This document shows positions 39,801-49,652 of a DNA stretch of 53,563 nt, piece by piece. The notes beneath the pieces were generated by a model that was not told the DNA's origin, made no database searches, and worked only from the letters and a program-made list of their open reading frames with translations. Source of the stretch: Methanobrevibacter filiformis (GTDB lineage: Archaea > Methanobacteriota > Methanobacteria > Methanobacteriales > Methanobacteriaceae). A program made the position numbers and the translations under genes. How positions within the stretch are numbered: the stretch's first letter is position 1; each line of letters opens with the position of its first letter. The stretch spans positions 1 to 53,563 of the forward strand of contig NZ_LWMT01000234.1 in the NCBI RefSeq assembly GCF_001639265.1, read 5' to 3'.

Positions 39801-41981
39801 CCCTCCATCATTAATAGCACCACCCTCATAACTAGCATTATTACCAATAAAACTAGAATTAATCACAATAAAATTAACACCAGCATTATAAATAGCACCA
39901 CCATCATAACTAGCATTATTATTAGTGAAGCTAGAATTAATCACACTAAAATTAACACCATTCTCATTAAGAATAGCACCACCACCATTAGCATTATTTC
40001 CTGTGAAAGTAGAATTAATCACACTAAAATTAACACCATAAATATAATTATTAATAGCACCGCCACCAATAGCATTATTACCAATAAAATTAGAATTACT
40101 CACACTAAAATTAACACTAGCAAGATTATAAATAGCACCACCATAACTAGCATTATTACCACTAAAACTAGAACTCCTCACACTAACATTACCACCATTA
40201 TAATTATAATTATAAATAGCACCACCATAACTAGCATTATTATTAGTGAAAGTAGAATTAGTCACACTAAAATTAGTACCATTATTATAAATAGCACCAC
40301 CATCTAATGAAGTATAACCATTAATAAAAGTAATATTAGCAATAGTAACATTGTTAGCACTAATATGGAATATCTGTGATAGTTTCTGAGCATCAATAAC
40401 AGGAGAACCAAACTCGCCACTAAGGGTTAAATTGTTATATGTGTTATTTATTGTTAAGTTTGTGTTCACTCCAACTCCAATATAGTTAATAGCACCACCT
40501 AAATTTGAACCAGCAATGTGAATCACAACTTGGGTTAAATTAAACTGTTTAATAATATCTAAAGCAGAAGAAATGTTTTTGACTGCATTGTTCCAGCTAC
40601 TACCATCAAAGCTACCAGTACTTATTGAAGAGTTAACATATGTTCCCATAGTATAAGAAGGAGTTAAAGCACGAACCTCAAGAATGGAATTCACCTTATC
40701 TCCACTAACCTTAATATTAGCAGATTGATTAGACAAAGTTACAACAATGTTAGTCCAGTTATAAGAACTAGTACGAGCTTCGCCATTATAAACTACTGAA
40801 TTACCAGTATTAGCACTACCAATAGAAACACTAACATTAAAAGAAGGTAAGTTTCCAGGAGTATTAGCAACAGCAGAGTTATTTAATATAAAGTTATAGC
40901 TAAGATTAAAGGCTGTGTTAGAAGTATAATTAATAGTAAGATTATTAAGAGTTTCATTTGTAACATTAACACCATTTACATAAAGTTTCATAACATAATA
41001 ATTAGTAATAGTGATAGTACCACTAGTCAAACCAGTGAGGTTATTCTGTCCCCACCAATTAAAATTAGCAGTTACTGAACCTGCTGATCTGTACAAAGCA
41101 TATCCACTATTGTTGTATAACCTACTGTAATTTAAAACCATGTTACCGCCAGTGTATATTCCTCCAGCAGTAGTTCCAGAATTATTAACAATATTAGAAC
41201 CAGTGATATTAAGACTAGCAGTACTATAGACATAAATAGCTCCACCAATACCCCCTTTATTACCTGTGATATTAGACCTACTTATATTACCAGTAGTAGA
41301 AACATCAATAGAAATAGCACCGCCATAACTACTAGCATTATTACCAATGAAATTAGAATTATTCACAATAAGTCGAGTATTATAATTACCACTAATAGCA
41401 CCACCTTCAGGTGCAACATTATTTGTGAAGTTAGAATTGTTTACATTAAGAATACCATTGTATTCATTAAGAATAGCACCACCATAACTAGCAGCTTTAT
41501 TACTATTAAAAATAGAATTATTCACAGTAAGATTAGTAGTATTATCAATATAAGCAGCACCACCATAAGTAGCATTGTTACTAGTGAAGTTAGAACTATT
41601 CACATTAATATTACAGTATGAACCATAAAGAGCACCACTACGACCATTATTATTATTAAAAGAAGAAGCATTGATAGTAATATTACTACGTACACCATAA
41701 AGAGCACTACCCCAACCATAACTGTCATAAGAACTAGTACTATTAGCATTATTTCGAATAAAATATGAATTAGAGATACTAATATTACTATAACTACTAT
41801 AAATAGCTCCACCAAAACCAGCATTATTGGTAACAAAATTACCTGTGAAATTACAATTTATTATTGTTATTTTAGAATAATTATAAACAGATATAGCACT
41901 ACCATTAACAGTATTACCACCATTTATAAATGTTAAGTTTGTGAATGTTACATTACTTCGTGTACCTGTAATATTAAACAT
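36849..41981 (-). CDS. 5' fragment of the frameshifted ALP (1710 codons from first ATG)
   Basis: The first in-frame ATG (41981) lies inside the beta-helix, after the signal peptide, so translation from it would give a non-exported protein; the coding frame really extends to 42350 with an ATA. The fragment has the two beta-helix blocks, a linker with an HIAGSN segment that starts the second helix, two DUF11 domains and nearly four Ig-like repeats, and ends in the aberrant GCSD just after the inserted base. The 38800-39420 part is almost identical in DNA to four segments in the giant ALP. Confidence 0.6.
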   Translation of the reverse strand: MFNITGTRSNVTFTNLTFINGGNTVNGSAISVYNYSKITIINCNFTGNFVTNNAGFGGAIYSSYSNISISNSYFIRNNANSTSSYDSYGWGSALYGVRSNITINASSFNNNNGRSGALYGSYCNINVNSSNFTSNNATYGGAAYIDNTTNLTVNNSIFNSNKAASYGGAILNEYNGILNVNNSNFTNNVAPEGGAISGNYNTRLIVNNSNFIGNNASSYGGAISIDVSTTGNISRSNITGNKGGIGGAIYVYSTASLNITGSNIVNNSGTTAGGIYTGGNMVLNYSRLYNNSGYALYRSAGSVTANFNWWGQNNLTGLTSGTITITNYYVMKLYVNGVNVTNETLNNLTINYTSNTAFNLSYNFILNNSAVANTPGNLPSFNVSVSIGSANTGNSVVYNGEARTSSYNWTNIVVTLSNQSANIKVSGDKVNSILEVRALTPSYTMGTYVNSSISTGSFDGSSWNNAVKNISSALDIIKQFNLTQVVIHIAGSNLGGAINYIGVGVNTNLTINNTYNNLTLSGEFGSPVIDAQKLSQIFHISANNVTIANITFINGYTSLDGGAIYNNGTNFSVTNSTFTNNNASYGGAIYNYNYNGGNVSVRSSSFSGNNASYGGAIYNLASVNFSVSNSNFIGNNAIGGGAINNYIYGVNFSVINSTFTGNNANGGGAILNENGVNFSVINSSFTNNNASYDGGAIYNAGVNFIVINSSFIGNNASYEGGAINDGGYDFSVINSSFIGNNASAGGAICHSGVNFSVINSSFIGNNASYEGGAIYNIKGDGFSVINSSFIGNNASAGGVSYNVITYDGGVNFSVINSSFIGNNAGYGGAIYNMCVNFTVSNSSFSNNTHAAIYTLNNQTFIDNNSFEGNDAVLGFGFNDSFINLNSYLLSNNIIINNDIVLLVDGSRNNISNGSIIGNNNSRGIFVNGHNNTFSNITIANLKVGLTFNTTNGGNIISNATFYGNGVGISVLGSNDTVMSSTIVNNTIGINVTGNSSIVQYNRIYNNTLGLNNSGTNLNVNFNWWGLNDVTGKYTNNGADFNLTYWYVLELSLNNTFYTTINATRNYTKNTLATLSYRLTLNNLTTNITNDPSLLPNFTVEVLLRNSTNTVNSSNGDIRTLTFAQVVMLNDTNLQSSINALADNENIVLIIDADPLVNLTIVKEANVTNVLNNDTIQFTITITNNGTDFASNVTFTDLLNNGFKLLNWTGGSYNSTTGIWTVGDIAGKTNVTLQMIVQAIKSGTINNTAGNVTAIEALVDPNINSTVTINVAPAVNLNITKVSNITGFNTSHLGEHVNYTITVKNNGLDTGTNVQVHDILNSKITYFNYTSSVGIYDHNTGLWSIGTLNVNQTATLEIEVIIVSLGTIENVANVTAKETILNGSNTNASTTIHVGPLNSTLVINHIVDAKVNSSVSINGTLLDEKGAPVSGVSINLTVNNVMYNATTNANGNWNITYHVISTGRINVVAEFAGNANYISAANSTYFNGLALNSTLVINPIVDAKVNSSVSINGSLLDEKGAPVSGVSINLTVNNVMYNVITDASGKWSIVYPVGSTGRINVVADFVGDVNHTGAANSTYFNGLALNSTLIINHIVDIKVNSSVGINGSLLDERGAPVSGVSINLTVNNVNYSVTTDASGKWNISYFVGSTGRINVVAEFVGDVNHTGAVNSTYFNGLALNSTLIINPIADAKVNSSVSINGTLLDEKGCSD

Positions 41982-42500
41982 TTTTCCAAGTTTTACTGCA
42001 TCTATAGTTACTGTGTTTCTTGCACCATTACCCTGAATTGTGAGGTTTACACTTGATGTAATGTTATTCCTAATATCAGTAGTTTTATTATATGTTCCAG
42101 TATTAAGTGTGATTACATGATTAGTACCTGCACCTCCAGTATTAACTAAAGCAACAGCTCCATTGATTCCAGTAGCATTAGTAGTACTAATTGTAACACT
42201 TACAGCACTAACAGATGAAATACTAATAAATAAAATAGCTATTAGTGATAATATAATAGCTATTTTAATTATATTAATATTAATTATATTACGTTTTTTA
42301 GAATAATTATTTGATTTTATAATATTATCTTCCTCATTTTCTAATTTTATACTATTCCTTCCCTAATCTATAACATATGATTGAATTATAAATTTTAATT
42401 TCTCAGAAGTCAAAATTTTGACAACCTAATACATTGTAAAATTTATTTCTATAAATAAATATTAATTATAAATTAAATATTATATTTATCAATCCTATAT

Positions 42501-42536
42501 TTAGTTTTATTAATATATAAATATTACTATTATTAC
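42501..42536 (-). promoter_or_regulatory. Promoter block of the ALP pseudogene
   Basis: The minus strand has TATTTATATATTAATAAAAC, aligning with the promoter blocks at 22553 and 27391 (plus-strand shared frame: ttagtttta, then atataaat, then ctatta). It lies about 150 bp before the presumed ATA start, as for the intact ALPs. Confidence 0.5.
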
Positions 42537-42587
42537 GAACATATAATGTATCAATGAAAATTTCTAAAATTTTATTTAGAATTAATT

Positions 42588-42939
42588 GGCTGTGCAATGA
42601 TTATTTTTTGTAAAAATAGATATCTAATTAAAATAAATTAAAATATTTGTAAGTCATTAATACATATTTTTTATAAAAAATAAATGTTTAAAATAGTTAT
42701 AATTAATAAATAACTCATATTAATTAGTTAAATCGAATTAAAAATAGTTTAAATGATAATAAAAATTAAATGTTTAAAAATAACTATGTTTAGTAAATAG
42801 CTGTTAATATTAATTAAAATAGAATTTTATTAAATATTAATGTTTATTTTTATAATATTATTTATTATAATTCTATAAATGTAATTTTAAGTTAATTAAC
42901 AAAATTTAAAAACTTAGATTTTTGAATTGTTGCACAGCC
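42588..42939. mobile_element. MITE-like element, 352 bp, GGCTGTGCAA terminal inverted repeats
   Basis: The left end reads GGCTGTGCAATGATT and the right end, reverse-complemented, GGCTGTGCAACAATT: 13 of 15 match with the outer ten identical. The interior is AT-rich and has no reading frame. I see no clear target duplication. This fits a non-autonomous element mobilised by a transposase elsewhere; I cannot name the IS family. Confidence 0.6.
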
Positions 42940-43111
42940 TTTTAAGTTAAAAAAAATATATTTAATAAATGTTAAGAATATGCTATTACTACAATAAAGT
43001 TAAAAATAGAAAGAATACTCTAAATTAAATTAATAGCAAAAAAATAGAAAAATAGAAAAAGTATTAGCTAGAAAAAATAGTAACTAAAAAAATTGTAAAA
43101 AATTAATTAAG

Positions 43112-44110
43112 TTATTTAAGAGTTACACCCATTTCAAGTTGTTCAGTAAGCTCTTTATATCTATTTCTTATTGTAACTTCGGTTACACCAGCTATTTCTG
43201 CAACATCTCTTTGAGTCTTTCTTTCATTAAGTAAGACTGAAGCAATGTATAATGCAGCGGCAGCTACACCTGTCGGTCCTCTACCTGATGTAAGACCTTT
43301 TTCCATAGCTTTATCAATGATTTCAATAGCTTTTGACTGTACTTCACCAGATAAACCAAGTTCACTTGCAAATCTTGGAACATAATCAACAGGAGATGTT
43401 GGAGGTAATTTAATGTTTAATTCTCTTGTTAAAAACCTATAAGTTCTTCCAACTTCTTTTTTAGTGACTCTTGACACTTCAGCTATTTCATCTAAAGTAC
43501 GAGGTACACTACATCGTCTACATGCAGCATATAGTGATGCTGCCACTACTCCTTCAATACTTCTTCCTCTAATCAATTTGTTTTCCACAGCACTTCTGTA
43601 TACAACAGATGCCGCTTCCCTAACACTTCTTGGAAGACCTAATCTTGAAGAGTCTCTATCCAATTCACTTAAAGCAAAAGCTAAGTTTCTTTCAGTAGCA
43701 CCAGAAATTCTGATTTTTCTCTGCCACTTTCTAAGTCTATACCATTGAGCTCGATTTCTTGCAGGAATATCTCTACCATATATGTCTTTATTCCTCCAAT
43801 CAATCATAGTACTTAAACCTTTATCGTGAATGGTGTAAGTGATAGGTGCTCCAACCCGTGTACGCTTATCTCTCTGTTCATGATCGAAAGCTCTCCATTC
43901 AGGACCCATATCAACTAAATTTTCATCCACAACAAGACCACAATGGGAACAAACTATTTCAGCACGTTCATAATCTCCAATGAGATCTTCAGATCCACAT
44001 TCAGGACATGTTGTTGTTTGTTTTTCTGTAGCAGTAACATCATTTTGCATACGTTTTTTAGCAGAAATGGAATCTACAGGCTTTCTTCGCTCAGAAAGTT
44101 CATTAATCAT
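43112..44110 (-). CDS. tfb: Transcription initiation factor IIB (TFB)
   Basis: Archaeal general transcription factor that binds TBP-TATA complexes at the BRE and recruits RNA polymerase. The 332 residues show an N-terminal zinc ribbon (C35, C38, C54, C57), a B-finger/linker with the conserved RVGAP segment (86-90), and two cyclin-like repeats (about 130-230 and 240-330), the second ending in a recognition helix with [12 protein letters not shown]. All family features are present and the length is typical. Its ATG overlaps the gar1 stop as ATGA, implying translational coupling. A start at M21 would also keep the zinc ribbon. Probably the main TFB. Confidence 0.97.
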   Translation of the reverse strand: MINELSERRKPVDSISAKKRMQNDVTATEKQTTTCPECGSEDLIGDYERAEIVCSHCGLVVDENLVDMGPEWRAFDHEQRDKRTRVGAPITYTIHDKGLSTMIDWRNKDIYGRDIPARNRAQWYRLRKWQRKIRISGATERNLAFALSELDRDSSRLGLPRSVREAASVVYRSAVENKLIRGRSIEGVVAASLYAACRRCSVPRTLDEIAEVSRVTKKEVGRTYRFLTRELNIKLPPTSPVDYVPRFASELGLSGEVQSKAIEIIDKAMEKGLTSGRGPTGVAAAALYIASVLLNERKTQRDVAEIAGVTEVTIRNRYKELTEQLEMGVTLK

Positions 44111-44382
44111 TTCATCTTTCGTGATTTCCTCTCCTTTTTCTTAGAGTTAACAGCTACATACAGATTATCTGATTCACTATTACTATATTTATTCAAATTA
44201 ATAGATTTAAACAACCTTACAGATATATAAGGATTCTTAGTAGGTCCAAAGATATTTGCAATTTTACCAATCTTCTTTTTATTTTTATCAAAAATCAAAG
44301 CTCCAAAATGAGGTGTTTTTGATGACCTAGCTATTAATTTCCCAGAATTCGACATATGCGAGATAGTACCTAAAAATTTCAT
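44107..44382 (-). CDS. gar1: H/ACA ribonucleoprotein subunit Gar1
   Basis: Small subunit of H/ACA guide RNPs, which make pseudouridine in rRNA together with Cbf5, Nop10 and L7Ae. The 91 residues carry the six-stranded barrel signature: a start of MKFLGTI, then [17 protein letters not shown] and a Lys-rich C-terminal tail. I choose the ATG at 44382 over an upstream TTG at 44391 since archaeal Gar1 proteins begin right before this strand; no strong ribosome binding site favours either. First gene of the gar1-tfb pair, an arrangement I expect in related methanogens. Confidence 0.92.
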   Translation of the reverse strand: MKFLGTISHMSNSGKLIARSSKTPHFGALIFDKNKKKIGKIANIFGPTKNPYISVRLFKSINLNKYSNSESDNLYVAVNSKKKERKSRKMK

Positions 44383-44391
44383 GATAATCAA

Positions 44392-44881
44392 ACTTTATTA
44401 TAAAAGTGAATGTATGTATACTATACCCTTTAAAGCTCATCATATATAAGTATTACGATAATATTATATATAAAAAATAATGTATTATATAAATATATGG
44501 ATATGAAAAGTAATAGAAAATCATTTAATACATTTTTAAAAAGATGAAAAACGATGTCATAAGCAAAAGAACATATTGTTTATATAAAACAAGATTTAAC
44601 TACATAACACAAATTTATATAACTATTGAATAAAATGATAATATAGATATGAACAATTCGAAGTAGTGAATATTGTTGAACTAATAAATAGTAAAAATTA
44701 TAGTCCTAAAAACATTTGAAAAACGAAATCATAAAAATTAAAACAAAATAATTAAAAAGTACTATAAATTAATTAACAAACTAATTAAAGCACTATAAAT
44801 TAATTAACAAACTAATTAAAGCACTATAAATTAATTAACAAACTAATTAAAAAGCATATTATAAATTAAATAATAAAAATA
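44392..44881. other. Spacer between rraA-like gene and gar1
   Basis: Holds the upstream region of gar1-tfb and a 31-bp tandem repeat (44761-44853). AT-rich, no gene seen. Confidence 0.6.
44761..44853. repeat. 31-bp tandem repeat, three copies
   Basis: The unit beginning actataaattaattaac starts at 44761, 44792 and 44823, an exact 31-bp period; a decayed fourth start (ataaattaaa) follows. It sits immediately downstream of the RraA-like gene. Each unit holds partly palindromic ttaatt motifs. No coding meaning. Confidence 0.9.
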
Positions 44882-45682
44882 TTATAAATTTAAAATCTCA
44901 GAAATAGCTTTACCTTTATTAATTTCAGAAATTATATTAAATTCATTTATTTTAATATCAATTAATTGCCTCATCACTAATTTAAAGATCCCTTTGGGAA
45001 TAACGACTACCCCACTTTCATCAGCAAATATAAAATCTCCAGGAAGCACATTAACACCATCTATATTAATAGGAACATTTATTTTACCTTTAGCATAAGC
45101 TTTACCTGCATTTGGAACAACAGAAGAGGCAAATACGGGATAATCATAATTAATCAAAAAATCAATATCTCGTGTAGCACCAACTATTACAGTCCCGCTA
45201 ATTCCTTTAGATTTAGAAGAAGTAGAAGTTAATTCTCCCCAAATAGCTGAAGATTCACCTGGAGCATGAATAAATAAAATTTCTCCTTTTTTAGCTTTAT
45301 CAATAGCGATTAAGCTAGTTCCCCAATCATTAGAATCAGTTTCAGCTGTAACCACCACCCCATAAGCTTTTTGATTATTAATAGATTTAATAGTTTTAAT
45401 AACGCCATTATTATTAGATAAATCGCTTAAAGCATCTGAAATTTGGCATGCAGATGTTGATTCTAAAAGTAATTTAAGATTATTAATTTTACCATCCAAA
45501 TCATCATATAATTTAGTAATATCTAGATTATCAAGATTTTCACCAATAAAATCATTAATAGAATTTTTATTATTTAAATCAATAACATCAAATAAAGTTA
45601 TATTCTCATAATCATAATCTTTAACTTTACTCTTATAAAAATCATTTAAAAAGCTTTTTGGAGATAATTTTTTAGAAGACAT
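44882..45682 (-). CDS. RraA-like family protein (aldolase/decarboxylase fold)
   Basis: Member of the RraA / 4-hydroxy-4-methyl-2-oxoglutarate aldolase superfamily; substrate unknown. The core (about residues 75-245) shows SACQISDAL near the start, the loop WGELTSTSSKSKG (148-160) and the catalytic-type VGATRDID (167-174), giving the G-x20-21-R-D signature used for metal and pyruvate-like substrates. GDFIFADESGVVVIP (215-229) closes the fold. An N-terminal extension of about 70 residues precedes it. The name RraA comes from a bacterial RNase E inhibitor; such a role is not implied here. Monocistronic, with no clear ribosome binding site before the ATG. Confidence 0.8.
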   Translation of the reverse strand: MSSKKLSPKSFLNDFYKSKVKDYDYENITLFDVIDLNNKNSINDFIGENLDNLDITKLYDDLDGKINNLKLLLESTSACQISDALSDLSNNNGVIKTIKSINNQKAYGVVVTAETDSNDWGTSLIAIDKAKKGEILFIHAPGESSAIWGELTSTSSKSKGISGTVIVGATRDIDFLINYDYPVFASSVVPNAGKAYAKGKINVPINIDGVNVLPGDFIFADESGVVVIPKGIFKLVMRQLIDIKINEFNIISEINKGKAISEILNL

Positions 45683-47010
45683 AAAAACACATTTACAAAT
45701 TTTAATTAATATATAACTAATAATATAAATAGAAATTAATTAATGAATAAATATATAATCTTTAATTTATAAATAACTTTATAATAATTAATGAATGTTT
45801 AATAAATAACAAGATAATATAAAGTTTTAATTAATATAAATATTATATTATTATAATATAAATAACTATTTATTAAATACAAAATATCACAAAAACAAAA
45901 TAACATATAAAATTATTCAATTAAAATTTAGACAAATCAAAAAATATATACAATTTTATATAGTAGTAAAAATATACAATAAATTGGATAATATTACAAT
46001 CATATGCTCAAACGAGTTTTACAATTTTATTTATCATTTTATATAATCATTAGCTATTAAAATGTTGAAACATGACATATAACAATACAATAGCAAAAAG
46101 AAGTAATTAAAAACTATTAAGACATATATACCGAATATTGAATAAACATACGAAAATTAAATCATGAATTTAAATTTACACTAACTTAATTATTAAATTA
46201 TCAGGAACAATAACTAAATATGACAATTAATATGAATGTTATTATTTAAGGGAGTATTATAATCAATGTATAGCTTACAAAATAGCTATTAATTCAAAAT
46301 TATTAAAAGTATGTAACTATTGATGGAAGATTTAATATAATTAACTTAATATGAAATAGGATGAAAAATTAAAGATTAAATTATTTTAAAATACATAATT
46401 TTAACTTATGAAACAAAGTTTAAAAAAAAATTAAAGAAAATCAAAGATTTTCTAACTTAACAAATTAAATTTGATCAAAAGACATTTCATAAAATAATTA
46501 TTAAAAATAATTAAAATTACATTAATTAGTTATTATAACTATGTTATTTAATCTATTTTAATTTATAAAAAATTATTATTATTGATTTATTAATAGTTAT
46601 TAAATTGATTAAAAATATTAAATTAATATATTCTCTGGATTTAATATTATAATAGTTATTATAATATAGTTATTGTTCAAAGGTTCAATATATAGTCTAA
46701 AGTTAAAAACAACACTTCTTTAATTGCATGAGAAATAGCTGAATATTTACAAAATGATATTTAATTAAACTCCTTTTAGTTTGATTGTGAATAATCTAGA
46801 AATTAAATTATTATAAAATATTCAAGTTATTATAATTACTCACATTAACCAATTATTAAATTATTATATAAATTACTTATGAAACTTACAAGTATAATTT
46901 ATGCAATTAAATGCAATCTGTGAATTCAAATAATTCATAATCCCTAATTAAATTAAAATTCATAGAATATAAATTATCCCTGAAAGTATCTAAATAAATG
47001 GAGGCTTAAC
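45683..47010. other. Gene-free region between divergent rraA-like gene and dnaG
   Basis: 1.3 kb of extremely AT-rich DNA. It has one dispersed palindromic repeat (46436-46487), an AATAGCTATT near 46271 and a TATA-like box ttatataaat near 46863 that could serve dnaG. I see no origin-like repeat set or RNA gene. Confidence 0.6.
46436..46487. repeat. Dispersed palindromic repeat copy
   Basis: gaaaatcaaagattttc, then taacttaacaaattaaattt and gatcaaaagacattt: same order as the copies at 27547 and 27639, with a few base changes. Confidence 0.75.
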
Positions 47011-48156
47011 ATGGGAAAAGGAGAAGAATTAACCACAACAAAATATCTTATACATGCCCAAATCAATGCCAACGGAATAGTTGAAAAACCTGACGTTGTT
47101 GGGGCAGTATTTGGTCAAACTGAAGGTCTTTTAAGTAATGACCTTGATTTACGTGAATTACAAAAAACTGGAAGAATTGGAAGAATTAAAGTTATAATTC
47201 ATTCCAATAGTGGTCGTGCAAAAGGAGAAATTGTTATACCATCAAGTTTAGATAGAATTGAAACAGCTATTTTAGCTGCATCTCTTGAGACAATTAATCG
47301 TGTAGGACCTTGTGAAGCTACAATAACTGTTAAAAAAGTCGAAGATGTTAGAGCAGTTAAAAGAGAGCAAGTTGTTAACCGTGCAAAAGAAATTTATCAG
47401 GGAATGATGGATAAAGTAGCTCCTGAAAGTATTAAAATGATTGAAGAGATTAAGGAAGCTATGAGAATCCATGAAATCTGCGAATTTGGAGATGAAAAAC
47501 TTCCAGCTGGTCCTAATGTCCATACATCAGATGCTATACTTGTTGTTGAGGGCAGATCTGATGTACTCAATCTCTTAAGATATGGAATCAAAAATGCTGT
47601 TGCTGTTGAAGGAGTTAATATCCCTAAAAGTGTAGCGAAACTAACTAAACAAAAAACTGTTACTGCATTTGTAGACGGCGACCGTGGCGGAGAGTTAATT
47701 TTAAAAGAACTTCTACAAGTCGGAGAAGTAGATTACATAACTCGAGCACCAAAAGGTAAAGAAGTTGAAGATTTGGAAAAAGATGAAGTTATGATAGCTT
47801 TAAGAGATAAAGCACCAACAGAACAGCTATTCCAAAGTAAAAAAGCAAAAACAAAACCTAAAATTGAAGACAAAGTAACGGTTCTAAAAAAGATTTTAAG
47901 AGATTTAGAAGGAACAGGTAATGCTGAAATAATAGATGATACTCTAAATATCTTAAAAGAGGTTAAAGTAGAAAAATTATATGATGAACTTAAAGAAGAT
48001 AATGGAGAATCATATGCTGTTGTATTTGATGGTGTTGTAAGCCAAAGATTAGTAGACATATCATCAAAAAAAGGAATCAAAAATTTAGTGGCATTTGAAT
48101 CTGGAGAAATAGTCAAAAAACCACAAAATCTACGAATAATCACTGGCAACAATTAA
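47011..48156 (+). CDS. dnaG: Archaeal DnaG-type primase
   Basis: Archaeal DnaG, a Toprim-domain protein reported both as a primase and as an RNA-exosome subunit. The 381-aa length is typical. The N-terminal domain (about 1-165) starts with TTKYLIHAQINANGIVEKPDVVGAVFGQTEGLL; the Toprim domain follows, with the catalytic glutamate E180 (VVEGRSDV) and the acidic pair D222/D224 (VDGDRGG). The C-terminal part is charged. GGAGG six bases before the ATG sets the start. A TATA-like box about 145 bases upstream suggests its own promoter. Confidence 0.97.
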   Translation: MGKGEELTTTKYLIHAQINANGIVEKPDVVGAVFGQTEGLLSNDLDLRELQKTGRIGRIKVIIHSNSGRAKGEIVIPSSLDRIETAILAASLETINRVGPCEATITVKKVEDVRAVKREQVVNRAKEIYQGMMDKVAPESIKMIEEIKEAMRIHEICEFGDEKLPAGPNVHTSDAILVVEGRSDVLNLLRYGIKNAVAVEGVNIPKSVAKLTKQKTVTAFVDGDRGGELILKELLQVGEVDYITRAPKGKEVEDLEKDEVMIALRDKAPTEQLFQSKKAKTKPKIEDKVTVLKKILRDLEGTGNAEIIDDTLNILKEVKVEKLYDELKEDNGESYAVVFDGVVSQRLVDISSKKGIKNLVAFESGEIVKKPQNLRIITGNN

Positions 48157-48545
48157 TTTTAGTATTATTCAACAATATAGCTATAAGATTTAACTATTAA
48201 TATGTAGCCATTATCCTATTTCTAATTTTATCTTTTTATTTTACAATTTTTTATATTCTATTTTATTTTTCATAACCCTACTTTTATATACTTTTATATT
48301 TATTTTCATAAACACTACAATAATCCTATACTAATTCTAAGCATACTCTAAATAAATAATTATTTAAATAAAGAAACACTTATATTAATGTACAACTGTT
48401 TAATAAATTCCAGATAAGATTATTAAAGTATAAAATAATTTATTAAACTCATAATCATATTTTACAATTTTTTTTAAATCTTGATAAAATATGGTGTATC
48501 CAATGTATATTGTCTAAAATACAAAGATCTTGTTAATCTGAGAGT
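48157..48545. other. Spacer between dnaG and xerA
   Basis: AT-rich, with T-rich stretches after dnaG (48220-48310) that may end its transcript. I looked for a dif-like 28-bp site next to the recombinase and found none I could defend. Confidence 0.55.
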
Positions 48546-49541
48546 ATGAAAATGAATGAAGATTTTGAAATAGATCAGTTACCTACTAAAAGTAAAATGG
48601 CATTAGTAGAATACAAACTGCCAGTTTATGATAAAAAAGGAAATAAAAAAAACATTATAGATATTTTTGATTTTCAAGATATGATGGAAGAATACTTTAT
48701 TGAGTTGGAAATTAGAAATTATTCTCAAGCAACAATTAAAACATATACTTCCATTGTCAAAACATTTCATGAACATTTATTGAATGAAAAAGATGTTTAT
48801 GATGAAAGAAGGTTTTTAAGAAGCTTTAAAAAGTATATACAACATCTTAAAAGAGATAAACATGTAACACAAAATTATATATACCTTGTTACTGTTGTAG
48901 TTAAAAAATTCCTTGAATTCAGTAGATTATACTTTTTAGATGAAATTAAAGCTCCAAAACGGACAAAATCTTTGCCTAAATCATTAAATGAAAATGAAGT
49001 GCGAAAATTGATTAATGCATGTGAAGTAGATGAATATGATAATTTAAATAAACAAATTGTTAAATTAAGAAATAAACTTATTTTAGCACTTCTGTATTCA
49101 TCAGGTCTTAGAATTTCAGAATTAGTTAATTTAATAACAAAAGATATTGATTTTGATGAGCGAACAATCAGAATAAGAGGAAAAGGAGATAAAGATAGAA
49201 TAGTCTTATTTGATGAAAAAACAAAAGAAGTCATTGAAGAATATCTAAAACTCAGAGACTCAAATGAAGAGTACTTATTCTTAAATAGTAAAATTAACAA
49301 ACCATTAACTCCTAGATACATCCAACTAATGATAAAACGTTATGCGGAAACAGCAGGAATAAGAAAAAAAGTCACTCCCCACATTCTTAGACATTCCTTT
49401 GCAACACATTTACTTAAAAATGGTGTAGACATCAGAGTAATCCAGCAGTTACTTGGACACTCCAATTTATCCACTACACAAATTTATACGAGTGTAGATA
49501 TGGATACATTAAAAACTATGTATGATAAAGCTAAAATGTAG
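48546..49541 (+). CDS. xerA: Tyrosine recombinase, XerA-like
   Basis: Predicted site-specific recombinase of the tyrosine family, probably the archaeal XerA that resolves chromosome dimers at dif. The N-terminal SAM-like core-binding domain spans about 45-130 and the catalytic domain about 145-325. The catalytic set is complete: R189 (SGLRISEL), K213 (RGKGDK), H279 and R282 (HILRHSF), H305 (LLGHSN) and the nucleophile Y314 (IYTSVD). The length (331 aa) exceeds many XerA proteins because of about 45 extra N-terminal residues. Either ATG 48546 or 48552 may start; GAGAG just upstream fits the second better. No phage or integron genes lie nearby, supporting a housekeeping role. Confidence 0.88.
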   Translation: MKMNEDFEIDQLPTKSKMALVEYKLPVYDKKGNKKNIIDIFDFQDMMEEYFIELEIRNYSQATIKTYTSIVKTFHEHLLNEKDVYDERRFLRSFKKYIQHLKRDKHVTQNYIYLVTVVVKKFLEFSRLYFLDEIKAPKRTKSLPKSLNENEVRKLINACEVDEYDNLNKQIVKLRNKLILALLYSSGLRISELVNLITKDIDFDERTIRIRGKGDKDRIVLFDEKTKEVIEEYLKLRDSNEEYLFLNSKINKPLTPRYIQLMIKRYAETAGIRKKVTPHILRHSFATHLLKNGVDIRVIQQLLGHSNLSTTQIYTSVDMDTLKTMYDKAKM

Positions 49542-49652
49542 TGTTAAAATCAATATAATAATATTAAGGTTGTACTATTATAATAATTATAAATATTATA
49601 AAGATCAAAAGCAAAAATTGAATTAAATAATAATCAGAAATACATTATAAGT

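Larger units (their letters stand above)
34400..42350 (-). pseudogene. Adhesin-like protein, frameshifted and lacking a normal start codon
   Basis: Restored, this is one ALP of about 2649 aa. The open frame reaches upstream past 41981 to a TAG at 42363-42365 and encodes a complete signal peptide (hydrophobic core with LSLIAILFISISSVSA), yet holds no ATG, GTG or TTG before it. AGGGAAGG lies six bases before an ATA at 42350, probably the old ATG. The body has two beta-helix blocks with NFNWWG caps (near 41060 and 38920), two DUF11 domains, eight Ig-like repeats of 94 codons, one DUF11, two further Ig-like domains, and a Lys-rich Ig-like end with no membrane helix. An extra A at 36860/36861 breaks the frame: the 282-bp repeat period becomes 283 at exactly that step. 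Two independent lesions favour a decaying gene, although sequencing error for the indel and an ATA start cannot be excluded. Confidence 0.75.
42351..43111. other. Spacer between ALP pseudogene and tfb
   Basis: Contains the ALP promoter block and a MITE-like element (42588-42939). After 42940 it is AT-rich sequence downstream of tfb. No protein gene. Confidence 0.65.

Noticed and set aside
43464-43748. Plus-strand frames opposite tfb, dnaG and xerA
   Set aside because: Antisense shadows of well-supported conserved genes.
44882-45682. RraA as an RNase E regulator
   Set aside because: The fold and GEL...TRD motif fit, but archaea of this group lack the E. coli RNase E system; an aldolase/decarboxylase-like role is the safer call.
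46670-46710. tRNA-like ggttcaa T-loop
   Set aside because: No matching acceptor, D or anticodon arms around it; no tRNA or rRNA gene is visible anywhere in the window.
45683-47010. Replication origin in the long AT-rich gap before dnaG
   Set aside because: No cdc6/orc1 gene and no repeated origin-box motif seen; AT-richness is general here.
48300-48545. A dif site beside the XerA-like gene
   Set aside because: No 28-bp sequence with paired 11-bp half-sites could be defended; dif need not be adjacent.
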